From assembly GCA_018873245.2 (NCBI GenBank), contig JAEMBT020000009.1:5077180-5141179 (forward strand): 64,000 bases of DNA, read 5' to 3'. The position numbers and the translations under genes are program-made. Numbering within the stretch: the first letter of the stretch is position 1; each line of letters begins with the position of its first letter. This document shows positions 1 through 11,829 of the stretch, one piece after another. The stretch comes from Archegozetes longisetosus. Its lineage: Eukaryota; Arthropoda; Arachnida; Sarcoptiformes; Trhypochthoniidae. Under the pieces are notes generated by a model that worked only from the letters and a program-made list of their open reading frames with translations, was not told the origin of the DNA and made no database searches.

Positions 1-763
1 GAGGCGACCTCATTATATAATACCAAAATCTAACATTTATACTTGTTTCAATAAAGAGACTTTGATATGCCATTACTTTTCAGCTTCCTTAGTAATAATA
101 GATTTAATAACCTTAAATGAGCTAAAATTACTTGTTATTTTAATTAGTAGTTGTGATACCTATTGATTTGAATAACATTTAATGAAACTCAATATTGTCA
201 GCTTATTTGAGAAAAAGACCTGATAGAGTCAAGTTTTTTTCACTCAAGTGAATTTTATGCCGAAAATGACTTGACTAAACGAAAATTCATTGTTCTTCTA
301 GAAATAAAACACTAAAAATCTGTTTGGTAAGTTGTTATATAACTTGAGTAAAATTATATTTTTCAATCGAAAATTTTTTATTTTGGTCTTCATGGTGAAA
401 AAGAGTGAAATTTAACCTCAGTCTTCCTTTATATATGGTTTAAGAAAAGTTTAATTGTAATTTAGGATGAAGTGGGAGAAGTCATTTCAAGTTGAGTTTA
501 AATGACGGTTAAGTTCATAAAAGGTTAAGATCACATAACGGAACTCAACAAAGTGCTCAGCAACTTTGATGCATTAAATTCTGATCAATTTCCGTGTATT
601 TTCATTCAAACAGAATTTATACAGTAATTAGAAATGACAAATTAAACTAATATGTATGCTTTCTACATAAAAGTATCGTTTACTTCAATTAATAAATAGA
701 TTTAAAATTTTTCAACTTTGGTAGAAATGAAACTTTTCGTATATATAGTATAGTACTATAGTA
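1..763. other. AT-rich stretch with no gene seen
   Basis: Long AT-rich sequence with stops in all frames. I see no conserved protein motif, RNA gene or terminal repeat here. Confidence 0.5.
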
Positions 764-1365
764 CAGTTCGCGTCAAATAAAGTGGCGGTTTATTGAAAAA
801 TTTCAATCAAATATTTCTTGGAACAGGATTAACACAGATTAATAAAACTCGCAAAATATTTACACAATGGTTAAATCTTTAAGATAACACACAAAACAAG
901 TATAAAATTCGATTTTAACAAAAATTTAGCTCAATTTCTTTCAAATATTTTTAAAAACATCACAAACAAACAGTGAGTTCACGTTTACTACGAAGTTGGC
1001 TTTAGAAGTCTTCAAAATTTCACAAAATCACAAAAATACCTTTGAGAACAATGATGTGAAATTTCAACAAGTTTCAAAAAGGAGAAGAACCAGAACGGAA
1101 GGCAGGATCAGGTAAACATCCGAAAAATTTCCTCAGTCGTTAGGTGTAGAGTGTATTATGACTATATGAAGTCTCTTTTTGAAGGCATGAAAACATGCAT
1201 TGATCTGTGTCTCGTTACCAAAGGAGCGCATATTAAATATTGAAATTTTGTAGTTGTTTAGTTTGACTTATAATCTAAAGTTTTAGAGAATTTCAATGAA
1301 TTCGGAAAATTTTTTCATAATTAAATTTGAAGTTCTTTAACCGCCACTTTATTTGACGCGGATTG
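764..1365 (+). mobile_element. Internally deleted Tc1/mariner-like element
   Basis: The ends form an imperfect inverted repeat: CGCGTCAAATAAAGTGGCGG near the left end is matched, inverted, near the right end, and TA lies at both borders (762-763 and 1366-1367). Inside, on the plus strand around 1170-1240, a short frame ending in KGAHIKY and a stop resembles the C-terminus of Tc1 transposases, which typically end KGGHTKY. At about 600 bp it is too short to encode a transposase, so it is a deleted, non-autonomous copy. Confidence 0.7.
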
Positions 1366-1400
1366 TATAAATGATAAAAAATACAGAAATCATGACTTAC

Positions 1401-1570
1401 CATATGAAAGCGTTTGTGAAAGAGGGAGAGATTGGTATAAAATGTATTATAATATAGTGTACTATCAAAAGGTTCTAGCATTTAATGAATGTTTATTCAT
1501 AAAGTTACATACTTAACTTATAAGTTGTTACTAGACTTTTTAGTGCTTTTAAATATGAATTTTGATGTAT

Positions 1571-1609
<39 letters not shown>

Positions 1610-1619
1610 GGTTTCATAT
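1401..1619. mobile_element. MITE with GA-microsatellite termini, copy 1
   Basis: The left end reads CATATGAAAGCGTTTGTGAA followed by GA-rich sequence; the right end is a (TC)n tract followed by CATAAACGGTTTCATAT. The interior is about 80 percent identical by eye to the element at 45692-45938. Both copies carry the purine/pyrimidine tract just inside the inverted repeat, so the microsatellite is part of the element. No coding capacity. Confidence 0.65.
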
Positions 1620-2351
1620 ATTCCTTATTATTAGATTCTATGTAAAAAGTATTTTAAACTTGAATAGCAAACGTCACAAATATTTATCTAAATCTAAAAA
1701 ATTTCAAACAGAATCTATTACAAACTTGAATCTCTCTTTAACCAATCATTATAGCAGCTGCATTCATCTGTCTACTAGATAATGATATGTCTTCAAGTGG
1801 TCAACAGCTCAGAGACCAAAACTATCTTAAACACTAAATTTCTCATAAGACAACAACAAACAAACTAGAGCAGTCAAAGTTTTATCTTTGGTTAGTCTTG
1901 CGGCCACAACACAACTTTCAGAACCCGCATCAATAATTGTATATTCATAAATTTTGTCGAGAAGCTAATAAATTATGTTTAATTTCTCTCTAGTTATATA
2001 AATTGAGAAATCTTCGAGATTTTCAAAGTTATTGAAGTCATTTTAGGTAAATAATTAAGTTTTGGTCCTAGAAAGTAATTTATATGTTTTCATTTTCTAT
2101 ATATGGGTAGTGAACGGTTTTTGTCCTAAATGTTTATACTTATTTATTTTTGAAAAACAGTTTGTAAAAGTGTTGCTTCAATTCTGTTTTAGGTCTTTTG
2201 GAATACCTTCATAATTAAAAAAATTTAATCAATTCAGAAGAAGAAATTCAAAGTCATAGTAAAGTTATTAATTAATTTTCATCTATAAAAGTTCTTGTTT
2301 ATCAAATCACATATTATTCAAATATTTTAAAAATAAAACTTCATTCAGAAA
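1620..2351. other. Intergenic stretch, nothing recognised
   Basis: AT-rich sequence downstream of the chitinase gene. No open frame, terminal repeat or RNA gene seen. It must hold the 3' end of the minus-strand chitinase transcript, but no canonical AATAAA stands out close to the stop. Confidence 0.4.
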
Positions 2352-4431
2352 TCAGTGAAATTCGGCAAGAATTTTGGTAAAATCATAAGGTTTTTGAACG
2401 ACAGAACTGCACTTTCCGTCAGCCCAACCCGTGGTTCCCGTACACGGTCTGTCTCTGTTGAGGGCCCAATACGAGACTCGACCCAAATTGTGTTGCTTCG
2501 CGTATCCAATCAACTGCTTGAACGTATCCAAAGTGTACAATTCCGAGGGTTGATCTGTGTGTCCATTCATTAATATAAGACCAATCGATGAATAGATTTG
2601 TGCATCGGTTTTGAGATCAGGTCTTAATTTTTTGATCTGATTATGGACTAATTCCATAACTCTCATGACATCATTCGCCTGGTTAGCTGCAGGTCCTCCA
2701 TAATCGAAAGCCCTTTTCATAAAGTGGTTCTCAGTAAGTTTATTATCACAAAAAATCATGAAAAATCATTAACAATAAGATTATATGCATAAATTCTCAA
2801 AAATTTTTAATTTCTAACTTTGAGAACTAGTCGTTTCTTAGAAAAAGAAATTAAAATTTAACTGTCGAATCAAAAACTTACATAATTTTATACAAATCTA
2901 TAACTGCTCCGTCATCAATAGCTCTCTGAATCTCTGATCTGCCCAAATCACTCAAACCTATCGTAGTCGAAGGTAACGTTAAGGAAACAAACAGTTGCTT
3001 TCCTTGGATTTTGCTTTTTCTTTCAATATCTTAATGGCTTTGAATCTAAGATGCTCTCCACTAACATCTCCCAAATCATCGCCTTCAATATCGAAGTCAA
3101 TATTAGTTAACTGGTACTTATCTATAACTGATTGGTATGCGTTCACCAATGAGTTCACATCAGAACATCCACTCGCGTGACCTAATTCTAAACCGTTATA
3201 GCCCCCGAATGATATAGAGACATCACCGCCGGCCGCACGAATTGCGTTTACTTTTGCTAAAACCACTTTATCGTCTGATACCTTAAAAGCAAGATTCATT
3301 TTTATAATAAGAAGGAATCTGATGGTTTAGAATATTTTCTCAGAATTAAGCAGAAAGTTGCAAACCCATTTTCTAGATTTGTAAAGATTGAAATCTTTTC
3401 TTTAGGTATAGGCAGGGCAAGTATTTTTCGGGAGTTTAAAGTGCTCAAATCGGTCGGGAATCGGGAGCTTAAAAGAACCGAAATCGGGACTTAAAAAGCA
3501 AAAATCGGGAGTTTAAAAAACTTCATTTTCAATCATAATACAACGAAAAATAGTTGTTTTCTTTCTTCAAATGTATTAAACTATATTAACAGTCCTTCAA
3601 AAATTTATTGTACTGTATAATTAGCTTGATCTCCAAGTTTTCAGGTGAAAAACACTGCCGATCTTCTGTCAAAAGATTTTTATACACAGTGAAAGAGCGC
3701 TCAGCATACACAGATACCAAAGGCGCATATTCTCTGTTCAAACGATGCTCATAACTATTACTTTCACAAAATATTTTTATAAAGCTTTATCAAGATAATG
3801 AATTTTCGATTACAGTTGTGATCAATTTTTGATATTTTCGTTATATTTTTAAGTCAAAATGAGATAAAACTTTTAAAAATCTCATATTTTAAACAAAACG
3901 TTCTAAATCGGGAGAAACTCACGAGAAGCTTAAAATCGGGAAAATCGGACATTCAAATTATTTTTATAGAAGCCTGAAGTGACCACAAGTACATTAATAT
4001 AAAATTCCTGAGGAATAACTTTAGGGAAAATTATCGATTTCCCGAAAAATACTTGCCCTGGGTATAGGTCACCAGAAATTTTGGATTTTATTTCAAAAAT
4101 CTAATTCATACTTCGATTCGAAATTCAACTTTTGTTTTTTGGATTAAATTTTGAGTGAAAGACGAAAATTTTGAAAAATTTATTTCTGGCTTATTCATAC
4201 CTTTTGAGTACTGTTACCATCCCAAGTTGGAATACATCCGCCTTGATTCGGTGCTAAGACGAAGGCCAGAATGAAATGTTTAACACCAGTTGCCTTAATT
4301 GCTTCAGTAACATCTTGTGGGTTGTTATCTAATGGCATATAATAAGGTGCCGCGCGAATAACACTACAATCACCCAAAGAGATACTTAATAGAAAGAGAG
4401 AAAATATCTGCAATAGTGCCATCATTTTCAC
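2352..4431 (-). CDS. Bacterial-type GH18 chitinase-like gene (one frameshift)
   Basis: Predicted secreted glycoside hydrolase family 18 enzyme, acting on chitin or a related polymer outside the cell. Three exons: 4431-4201, 3281-2882 and 2712-2352, joined at GT-AG sites in phases 0 and 2. Residues 1-22 form a signal peptide. SISFGG (about 99-104) and IDFDIEG (about 138-144, catalytic Glu at 143) match the GH18 SxGG and DxxDxDxE motifs, with Thr at the first Asp position. The last exon has YWALNRDRPC and CSSVVQKPYDFT. That C-terminal pattern is what I know from bacterial (Streptomyces or Bacillus type) GH18 enzymes rather than animal ones. About 330 residues, with no chitin-binding domain. Oddity: exon 2 is one base short; the frame shifts in the A-rich stretch after KILKEKAK, and the second frame continues the family pattern to the splice site. 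This is a sequencing indel or a young pseudogene. Intron 1 (919 bp) carries a hAT element. Confidence 0.8.
3413..4060 (-). mobile_element. hAT transposon remnant inside chitinase intron 1
   Basis: Perfect 21-bp terminal inverted repeats beginning CAGGGCAAGTATTTTTCGGG, flanked by an exact 8-bp target duplication GGTATAGG (3405-3412 and 4061-4068). Both are diagnostic of hAT elements. On the minus strand around 3600-3760 a frame with SVYAERSFTVYKNLL resembles the C-terminal dimerisation region of hAT transposases. The rest of the transposase is gone, so this 648-bp copy is non-autonomous. The perfect duplication and termini suggest recent insertion. Confidence 0.9.
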
Positions 4432-5354
4432 TTTCTAGCTGTTTGCTTCTAAAGTTAATACTGATTAAAACTAACTCAAAAGCTCCACAGACTAATCAAA
4501 ACTGATTCCGTGTAACACTTTTATATTAACCTTGATGGGAATCTTGTGATTCATATCCGCTTTTAAACACATTTAATCGTGAAATTTATCATCTTTTCTC
4601 ACAAATAGATGGTAAACATTATATCAATTAGCTGAACAACTGGCATACATTTGAGTTATTAGAAGTGTTCTTTAAAAAGAGATAAGAGACTATCACTTAA
4701 ACCTTGGTTAAAATTTCGTAATGCAATAGTATTGTTTTCGAATTAAATGCTAACTTTTGGGGATGTGTACTACTGCCGATACAAACTTTATGGATAAGAT
4801 AGGAAAATTTTAGAATAGATTAGCCTTTAATTTCTTTTCCTTTTGGATGTCGCCTTCTTGTCTGGGGTATTAAAGATAGGTCTAAAAATAGTCTAAATTT
4901 CCAGGCCCTTTATGGATAGAGTCCTCAAATATCCTATTACCGATTTAAATGTTTATTAACATTTGTTCATTCATAATAAGATATCTTTAAAGTACTTCGA
5001 AATGAATGCTTTTAAGCTTAATCACCATTCATTCAAATAAAAATTTAATTTTTTCGATTAAAATAGATTTTTAATCATTTGAATCGGTAATAAGATATTG
5101 GGGATTTTATCCGTAAAAAGCCTCAAAATTTAGACTATTCAGATCACTCTTTAGTCTTTCAGACAGAGAGACGATACCTAAAAGAATAATTTAAAATAGC
5201 ATATAAGCCCTCGAATTATTGGAGCACGAGCTCATACCTTTAGCTTAGTTTTGGTTAAGTTATAAATTGTGTTAACTTTTAATATTTTTAAACTTTAGAA
5301 CCTGTGTTGTTCCAACAAAACGTATATAGTTTTATCATTCATTTTCATCCTAAA
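4432..5354. other. Upstream region of the chitinase gene
   Basis: Contains the 5' flank of the minus-strand chitinase gene; on the minus strand TATAAAAGTG lies near 4515-4524, about 90 bp before the start codon, and is a plausible TATA box. The rest is AT-rich with nothing recognised. Confidence 0.4.
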
Positions 5355-5775
5355 TAGGGTGACCAAGTGTCCGCATTGTGCGGAATTGCCCAGCATTTAA
5401 GAGATGTGTCCTGCATCCCGCATGCACCTTCTGCTGGACGGAAAATAGCATACATTTTAAGATTTATCTTAAAAATATTTCCACTGTATGCTTTTGTTTA
5501 GTGCAAAGAATGCAATTTTGTTCTCAATACGTTTCTTATATCAAAATATGTGGAAGTCTACATAAAAATATTTTTAACCCTTTTATCAGATACCCTGTTT
5601 TCATTTACATCGTATGTGACTCTTATAAAGTACAGTTCTCAATCAAATCTTTAGTTTATATTCCAAATAATTGTTATTTCGAACTTCAAACAAATTAAAA
5701 CTTTTAAAAAATACTTAATAAGGTGGCCAGATTTTCTTTGTCCCACATTTAACAGTTTTAGACCTGGTCACCGTA
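5355..5775. mobile_element. hAT-like MITE, TAGGGTGACCA family (copy 1)
   Basis: Begins TAGGGTGACCA and ends TGGTCACCGTA, with an 8-bp target duplication (ATCCTAAA at 5347-5354, GTCCTAAA at 5776-5783, one mismatch). The interior has no transposase. A 106-codon open frame inside is not supported by any motif and I take it as chance. Confidence 0.75.
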
Positions 5776-6428
5776 GTCCTAAATAGCATGTCATTTCTTA
5801 TACTATTGAAAACTGGCATTGGGTCAAAATATAGCCCGAATTATACTATTGAGATACATAAGTGAGACATCACATTGCGTAATTTAAATGTATTATTTCA
5901 TTTCAGGATGTGTTAGACCAGATTGGGCCAGGTGACATTTTGTGATGTAATCTTGAAGATTTAGTATTTATATTAATGAAATCCTTACTTAAATTTTTAC
6001 ATTGACAAAAGCTAAATGTAATAGTAAATCAAAAAGTCATATTGTTGCCATAGAAATTTTATTTTTTATGACTAAGCTAATATGTCTCAAATTGATTAAA
6101 ACTCTCACATTATTTCCTTTTTCTCAACAAGACGCGTCTTTAATCATTAGCAATTATTCATATTGTCAAAATTTGTATATTTCAAAATTTATTATATTTG
6201 AATTAATTTTTTGGTTTAATTTTTTATATTAGTCCAAGTTTATTAGAGATGGGGTTAAGCACAGCTGTAGCCAGCAAGGGCTAAAGGGTATATAACCCCT
6301 AAGAGATTTTTTCAAAGTTGAAGCGTAAGTCAGTTCTGAAGAATATCTTATATAAAATTTTGAACTATAATCATTTGAAACATTAATCGATTGCTTGTTG
6401 TTAAAAATTAGTAACAGGTTTAATAATA
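5776..6428. other. AT-rich stretch with no gene seen
   Basis: Open frames here are short and AT-driven. Near 6268-6290 the string GGGCTAAAGGGTATATAACC resembles the terminus of the palindromic element at 9673, perhaps a fragment of the same family. Confidence 0.35.
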
Positions 6429-7116
6429 CAGTGTCCGGAAACCTACACCAATAAATTAAAAGTTTATTTCTCGAAAACTACATGACATATTTACATGAAT
6501 TTAATTTTAAGCAAAGACGAAAAGTGTAATTTTATGAAAGGATTGTCTTAATATGCTGACCTTCTTTTGAATAGACTGCGCAGTCTAACTTCAAAGTTCT
6601 CGATAACTTTATCGGAAACATCAGCTTTAATATTGATAATCTCTTTTTCAATAAAACTTTCAAGGTTATCAATAGTATCAAGAGAACTGGCATAAACTTT
6701 GTCTTTGAGATAATCCCAAAGAAAATAATCACAAAGGTTAAGGTCAGAACTATAATTACTAAGAAGCGCTCTTTTAAAGTGTATTTTAAAGATATTGTTA
6801 TACAGATGAAAATGTTTTCAGAAGGTATTGAATCCTTTTTATAATAAAAGATTCATTTGTATAGATAGAATCAATACTTTACGTTGGTGGTATTACTTAT
6901 TAAAAATAGCCAAACAATTTTAATTTATAATTTTATTTATGTTCACTTTATAAAAGTTACGTTCATACTTTAAATGTTTTCAGAAATGAAAGTTATATTA
7001 CACTTAAAAAAGACTTCAATTTAATTAGAAAATGTCTGCGAAGTTTCAATTTAGAAAACTACTTTTAAAAAAGATATAGCCGTTTAGTTTTAAGACATAG
7101 GTTTCCGGACACACTG
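6429..7116 (-). mobile_element. Mariner-like element, decayed
   Basis: Inverted ends CAGTGTCCGGAAACCTA and its complement (the right end has an extra GT) are flanked by TA on both sides. On the minus strand 6540-6750 a frame with CDYFLWDYLKDKVYA followed by a predicted helical segment matches the end of mariner-type transposases (the xPCDFFLWGYLKDxVY motif). The N-terminal half is missing, so the copy is non-autonomous. Confidence 0.8.
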
Positions 7117-7118
7117 TA

Positions 7119-7448
7119 AATTAACAGATATTCTATGTCAGTTAGCGTTATTTTTACCAGGTGTCCCAGTAATGGTCAGTACAGTACTGGAATTGATCCC
7201 TGAGTTCCACCCACTAGTATAGTATATGGGGCTACTGCAGCAACCAGAGTACGACCGCCTCCTAGACAATGTTGGCTAATATTATCAAAAATAATAAATT
7301 TGAAATTGAAAAAAATTATTTTATAAAATACATTTATATAAATGGATAAATATAACAGTCCAATATGTTCTAATTGCGAAGGGTGGGTAGTTGCCACGAG
7401 TTTAATTCCTATAGATTCATAAATGATGAGTTTTTTAAAAAAGACAAT
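7119..7448. other. Short unclassified interval between two transposons
   Basis: Contains a less AT-rich patch near 7155-7265 with GTGTCCCAGTAATGGTCAGT, possibly an element end, but no matching partner was found. Confidence 0.3.
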
Positions 7449-7450
7449 TA

Positions 7451-8195
7451 CAGACAATTCCATTTACAACGAGTCCACTTATAACGATTCACCGCATATA
7501 ACGAGTCTGTCTGTGGAACAGAGGACAGATTATGTTTTGCATTTAAAAAGTATCGGTTATAACGAGTTCGTTTATAACGAGTTATCGGTTATTACCAGCC
7601 TATTCTGTAGGACGTGTAGTATAAAAGTGTTCGTTTATAGCGAGTCGTAATCAAAACCATAAATAATATCGAAAACTGTAATACAAATCCAATGTATTGC
7701 TTACTATATAATTGAAAGCATTTATGTTTAGACCGCTAATGCTCACAGTTTTGACTTAAATGTTTTTTTGACAAAAATTTGATTGAATTAATAAAAATTG
7801 AAGCAATGTCAACTAAAAAAGAGAAAAAGTTATTCATTAAAAACCAGATTAGATGTCATACGAGAAACGGAAAATGGGAGTAATTATGACACTATTACCA
7901 CTAAATATGATTTAACTAATAAGACATCAATAAGTGATTTCATAAAAAAATAAAGACAAAATTAGAGCAAAGGCGTCGAATTTGGATAAAAAAGTTTACA
8001 AACATTGATTACAGAGTATTATACTAAAGATAACTAATACTTCAATTGAACTATTTTTTTTTCTCTATATTTCCGCTGTTTTTCATTCACTTAAAAAATA
8101 AAAACTTTTTCCATTACATGATTGTTTATAACGAGGTTCTGATATAACGAGTCATTTCTCTGGTCCCGAAGACTCGTTATAAACGGCATTGTCTG
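7451..8195 (+). mobile_element. pogo/Tigger-like element, internally deleted
   Basis: Inverted ends CAGACAATTCC and GGCATTGTCTG are flanked by TA. Just inside both ends lie repeats of TATAACGAGT, typical of pogo/Tigger termini. On the plus strand from about 7807 a start codon leads into a lysine-rich frame, and in the next frame RLDVIRETENGSNYDTI resembles the CENP-B/pogo N-terminal helix-turn-helix. At least one frameshift separates them and the DDE domain is absent. Confidence 0.75.
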
Positions 8196-8197
8196 TA

Positions 8198-9672
8198 TTA
8201 AGTATTTGCCTCCTCAAAGATAATTCAATCATAAATGGGTTGAATTTGCTCTAAAGTTGCTCCAAACTTTGTTTACTAAGTTTTGCGCGTATTTTATTTT
8301 TTTTACAAAGGTGATTAACATCAATATTAGTTAATACCAATATTAACCATGATGGTTTCAAGGAATGGAATTTTTTATTACTTCAAGTGTGTTCGCCTAT
8401 ATATAAACTATGATAATACGAGATTTATGATTGTATTAGAGAGAAATATATTAGCATCAAATCAAATAAACTTGAAATTCTAATGAATAAACCCGTTATT
8501 TTAAACTTTCAATTTCAATGTAAAGTGATTTAAAGGAGAAGAACAATAAGCAATTGTATCTTGATTATATATAAACATTCACTACTAGGGATCACATGTC
8601 ATAGTGAAATATATAAAACAATACTAACAGGTTTACTAGGAAATTAATTTTAATTGAAATTCTTTATAGTGATTTTTATAAGAGATTGACCTCACTTCAG
8701 AAATTAATCTCCATGTCTAATTCCAGTTAGAACCAACTTTTATAGCATGTTTCAATGTTTCATGATTTATCCACTTAAAACTTCCAGTCATAAGAAATTG
8801 AGACATCTCCAGGCTTTTGTTTACTATATTCTTCATAGGAGTGTGTGGCCTATAGTGGGACTGCTTTGGAAAGGTTTTGGGAGGATCCAAATTAGAAATG
8901 CACTAGACATCAACAGTAAATCACTGTAGATGATTAATTTACAATGTTACATGCGATCGACTCTTGGGAGCGAAGAATAATGTTCTCGAATCACATGTAA
9001 CGTCTGTCTTGGGTTTTAGACTTGGAATCGAGTCTATTACATTGTTAGATACTTAATACAGTAAACCCTCGATATTTGAACAATTAATAAAATTAAATAA
9101 AAAATTTAATCACTGAACATTACATAAAATTACAATTATCGCAAATATTACATTGTATTACTTCACATGTTAGAAATTGTATCGGTCACTCATGCGATCT
9201 TACAAGTCCTTTTTACAAAAGTAAAACTCCTTTATACATATATATATCAATCTTTGACAATTATCAAAAGTCTAATGCATTAAGTCTTTGATTTTGAGTC
9301 AATGGCAAGTCATAATAGTTTATTTTTACAGTTTAGGAAAGGTTTAGGGAATAGTACAGAACCAAGTTCTGTACTATTGCGTAAAAATTTTCATTACATA
9401 AATCAAAAATATGAGTAATATAGTGGTAAAATAGTACTCAAAAGTGTAGTCTATTTTTTGAAAGTTTGGACGATTGTGAATGAACATGACTGAATTTTCT
9501 AAATTTATAAACAAATGGATAAATCACTAAAATTATTTATAATTTTAGTAGTTTTTGTAAATTTTAGATTTAGCGTGGAGAGAGAGCTTCAAGAGCTTAT
9601 TTGGCGTTAATTGGGGTCAAAAAAGTTTTGGCCGCTTATATAACGAGTTTAATAAATGAGATGGGTAAATCT
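8198..9672. other. Intergenic DNA with repeat fragments
   Basis: No gene recognised. The string CAGTAAACCCTCGATATTTGA near 9059 resembles a pogo/Tigger terminus without a partner. The segment about 8800-8900 is repeated in inverse orientation at about 10325-10440, both containing a frame of the type GLLWKGFGRI. These are probably the remains of one broken element. Confidence 0.4.
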
Positions 9673-10250
9673 GGGCTAAAGGGTCTATAGGTATTCCCGA
9701 CCCCATACCTCTAAGTGTAATACACCATTGGATTAAGTTCGTCGATCTGAACATTTTGATACTACACTTAACTACTTCCAATCCGAACCTGACCACTTCT
9801 GGCCAACGAGACCTAACCCTCGAAAATGGGTAAACCTGGCTTTACTAAGTTGTAACCCAAGCCAATCCTGATTTAAACTAAGGTATAATATGTAGATCGC
9901 TTGGCGACCTAACTTATTCTTTTTTAGTTTATATCGGGCTTGTTTAGGTTACGACTCGAGAATCCAGGTTTATCCATTACGAGGTACTAAACCAAACAAT
10001 GATGAATATCTCGGGAACTACTTGAGATAATTGATCAAGTGAGGTATCAAAATGCTCAGTTTGATGTCCTGAGTCCAATGATATATGACTTGGTGTGGTC
10101 AGCCACTCACGTCGGGAGTTGTCCAGAGGTGATCAGGTTCGGATCAGTAGTGGTCAAGTGTGGTACCAAAATGTTCAGCTTGACGAACTGAATCCAATGA
10201 TATATCACACTTGGGGGTGGGAGGTTGGGAATCCCTTTAGACCCATTAGC
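9673..10250. mobile_element. Large palindromic MITE, full copy
   Basis: The left arm GGGTCTATAGGTATTCCC and the right arm (complement GGGTCTAAAGGGATTCCC) pair, and the inverted similarity continues inward for most of the element, past CAAGTGTGATATATCATTGG and GTTACGACTCGAGAATCC, so the whole 580 bp can fold on itself. A related, partial copy is at 53694-54060. A 71-codon frame inside is an artefact of the repeat. Confidence 0.6.
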
Positions 10251-11820
10251 ACGGACTCATCCAGAAGAATAATTAAACTTAAAATGAATAATTTAGAAAC
10301 GCATCTCTAGTGAGTTACTCTTGATATCTGGTGTACTTGCAATGTGGATCCTCTCAAAACATTCCCAAAACAGTCCTACTTTAAGCCACAAACCCTTGAA
10401 GGATAAAGTAAACAGAGGCCCTATCTTATATTTTCATATACTTTGTTTTATCATATCTATGTAAACAATGTGATATTCCAGCTCTAATTCCTACTCCAGT
10501 CATAAAGACCATTTCAGAATCTGATAGTAATTCCAATTTAAATCTTATCATTTTTAATACTGCATCCCAAGTTATATATGGTACTATATAGTAATATGCA
10601 GTATCTAAATCATATCCTTTTAATCATATTGTACATCTCCAAAGTTTTCAAGTATATCTGTAAGTTAAAACAACTTCAGTCTACAAATATAAATCCGAAT
10701 GCATTCCTAATGTAAAGTTTATAATTATTTTAAAACTTTCTTAAATTTTGGTTATTTGTGTATTCGTGTAAAGTACTGTGATATAGAAAAATATTATTTG
10801 GTTTTTATGTTTATTTAGTTTGTTTTCTTCGTTTTTAGAGCAAAATATTAATATATTTTGATATGATAATATTAAAGCAAATGTATCTTAAAGTAGAAAT
10901 TGTAGTTACATCTTTTAGGTGTTCTAAGTTTTTGTTACAGTACAAGTAAATTTCCAATTGACTATGTATTATTTATCTAAATCAAAAGTATTTTGATGTA
11001 AACATAATTTTTTTCCATTGAGCTAAATATAGTAAGTTTAGGACATCATAAAGAGTATAGAAGATTAAGTGACTTCTTATTAAGAACAGTCTTATTTCTT
11101 ACTTCGTACTGTAAAGTATGTAAGAATACTCTCTTACTATGTACTTATTGTATGTAAAAAATCATATCTTACTTTATACTGTATAGTATGCAAGAAAAGT
11201 AATAGTGAATAACTACTATTGTATCATTATATATTTGTATTAATAAAAGAAAACTGTATATTAAAAGTAATTTATAACTTAATTCCCTACTAAAGCACAT
11301 TCTATCGAGTCCTATTAGACTCTCTGATAGAATTATAGCTAACAAAGGATTGAGATCTTACGTTTAGGCCCACCGATTCCAATTCATTCAACTTGAACAC
11401 ACATACGAAATACTCTATACAAAAAATTTAGATCGGGTCTTTCGTATATAGATGATTCTTCGTCACAAAAATAAATGTGACAGTACTTTCAAATTTTATA
11501 TATTTAAATGTAATATTTAGAGTAAGTATATTGTTTATATTATGTTATGGATATTGTTGAATTTGGTCGTTTTTTGTTAACACTATATTTATGATAGACA
11601 TTTCTTTGTTTTAAAAAATGATTAAATGATAAAGTTTTATCATTTTTATCATAAAGTTGAATCATTCTCAATAATTATCGACAACTAAAACAAAGCAAAA
11701 TTCTACTCTAAACCTTACTAATCATTTAAACAATACTTTCATTGTATTTTAAACATTGAGAAATTTTACAGATTTAATATCTAAAATGGAATCATCTATT
11801 GAACAATATCATCAGTTAAA
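10251..11820. other. AT-rich interval with minor repeats
   Basis: No gene seen. Around 11040-11210 there are imperfect tandem copies of a unit containing CTTACTTTATACTGTA. The inverted partner of the 8800-8900 segment lies at 10325-10440. Confidence 0.4.
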
Positions 11821-11829
11821 TTACACTCA

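Noticed and set aside
7176-7463. 95-codon minus-strand frame
   Set aside because: Spans the border of the pogo-like element and shows no motif or codon bias.
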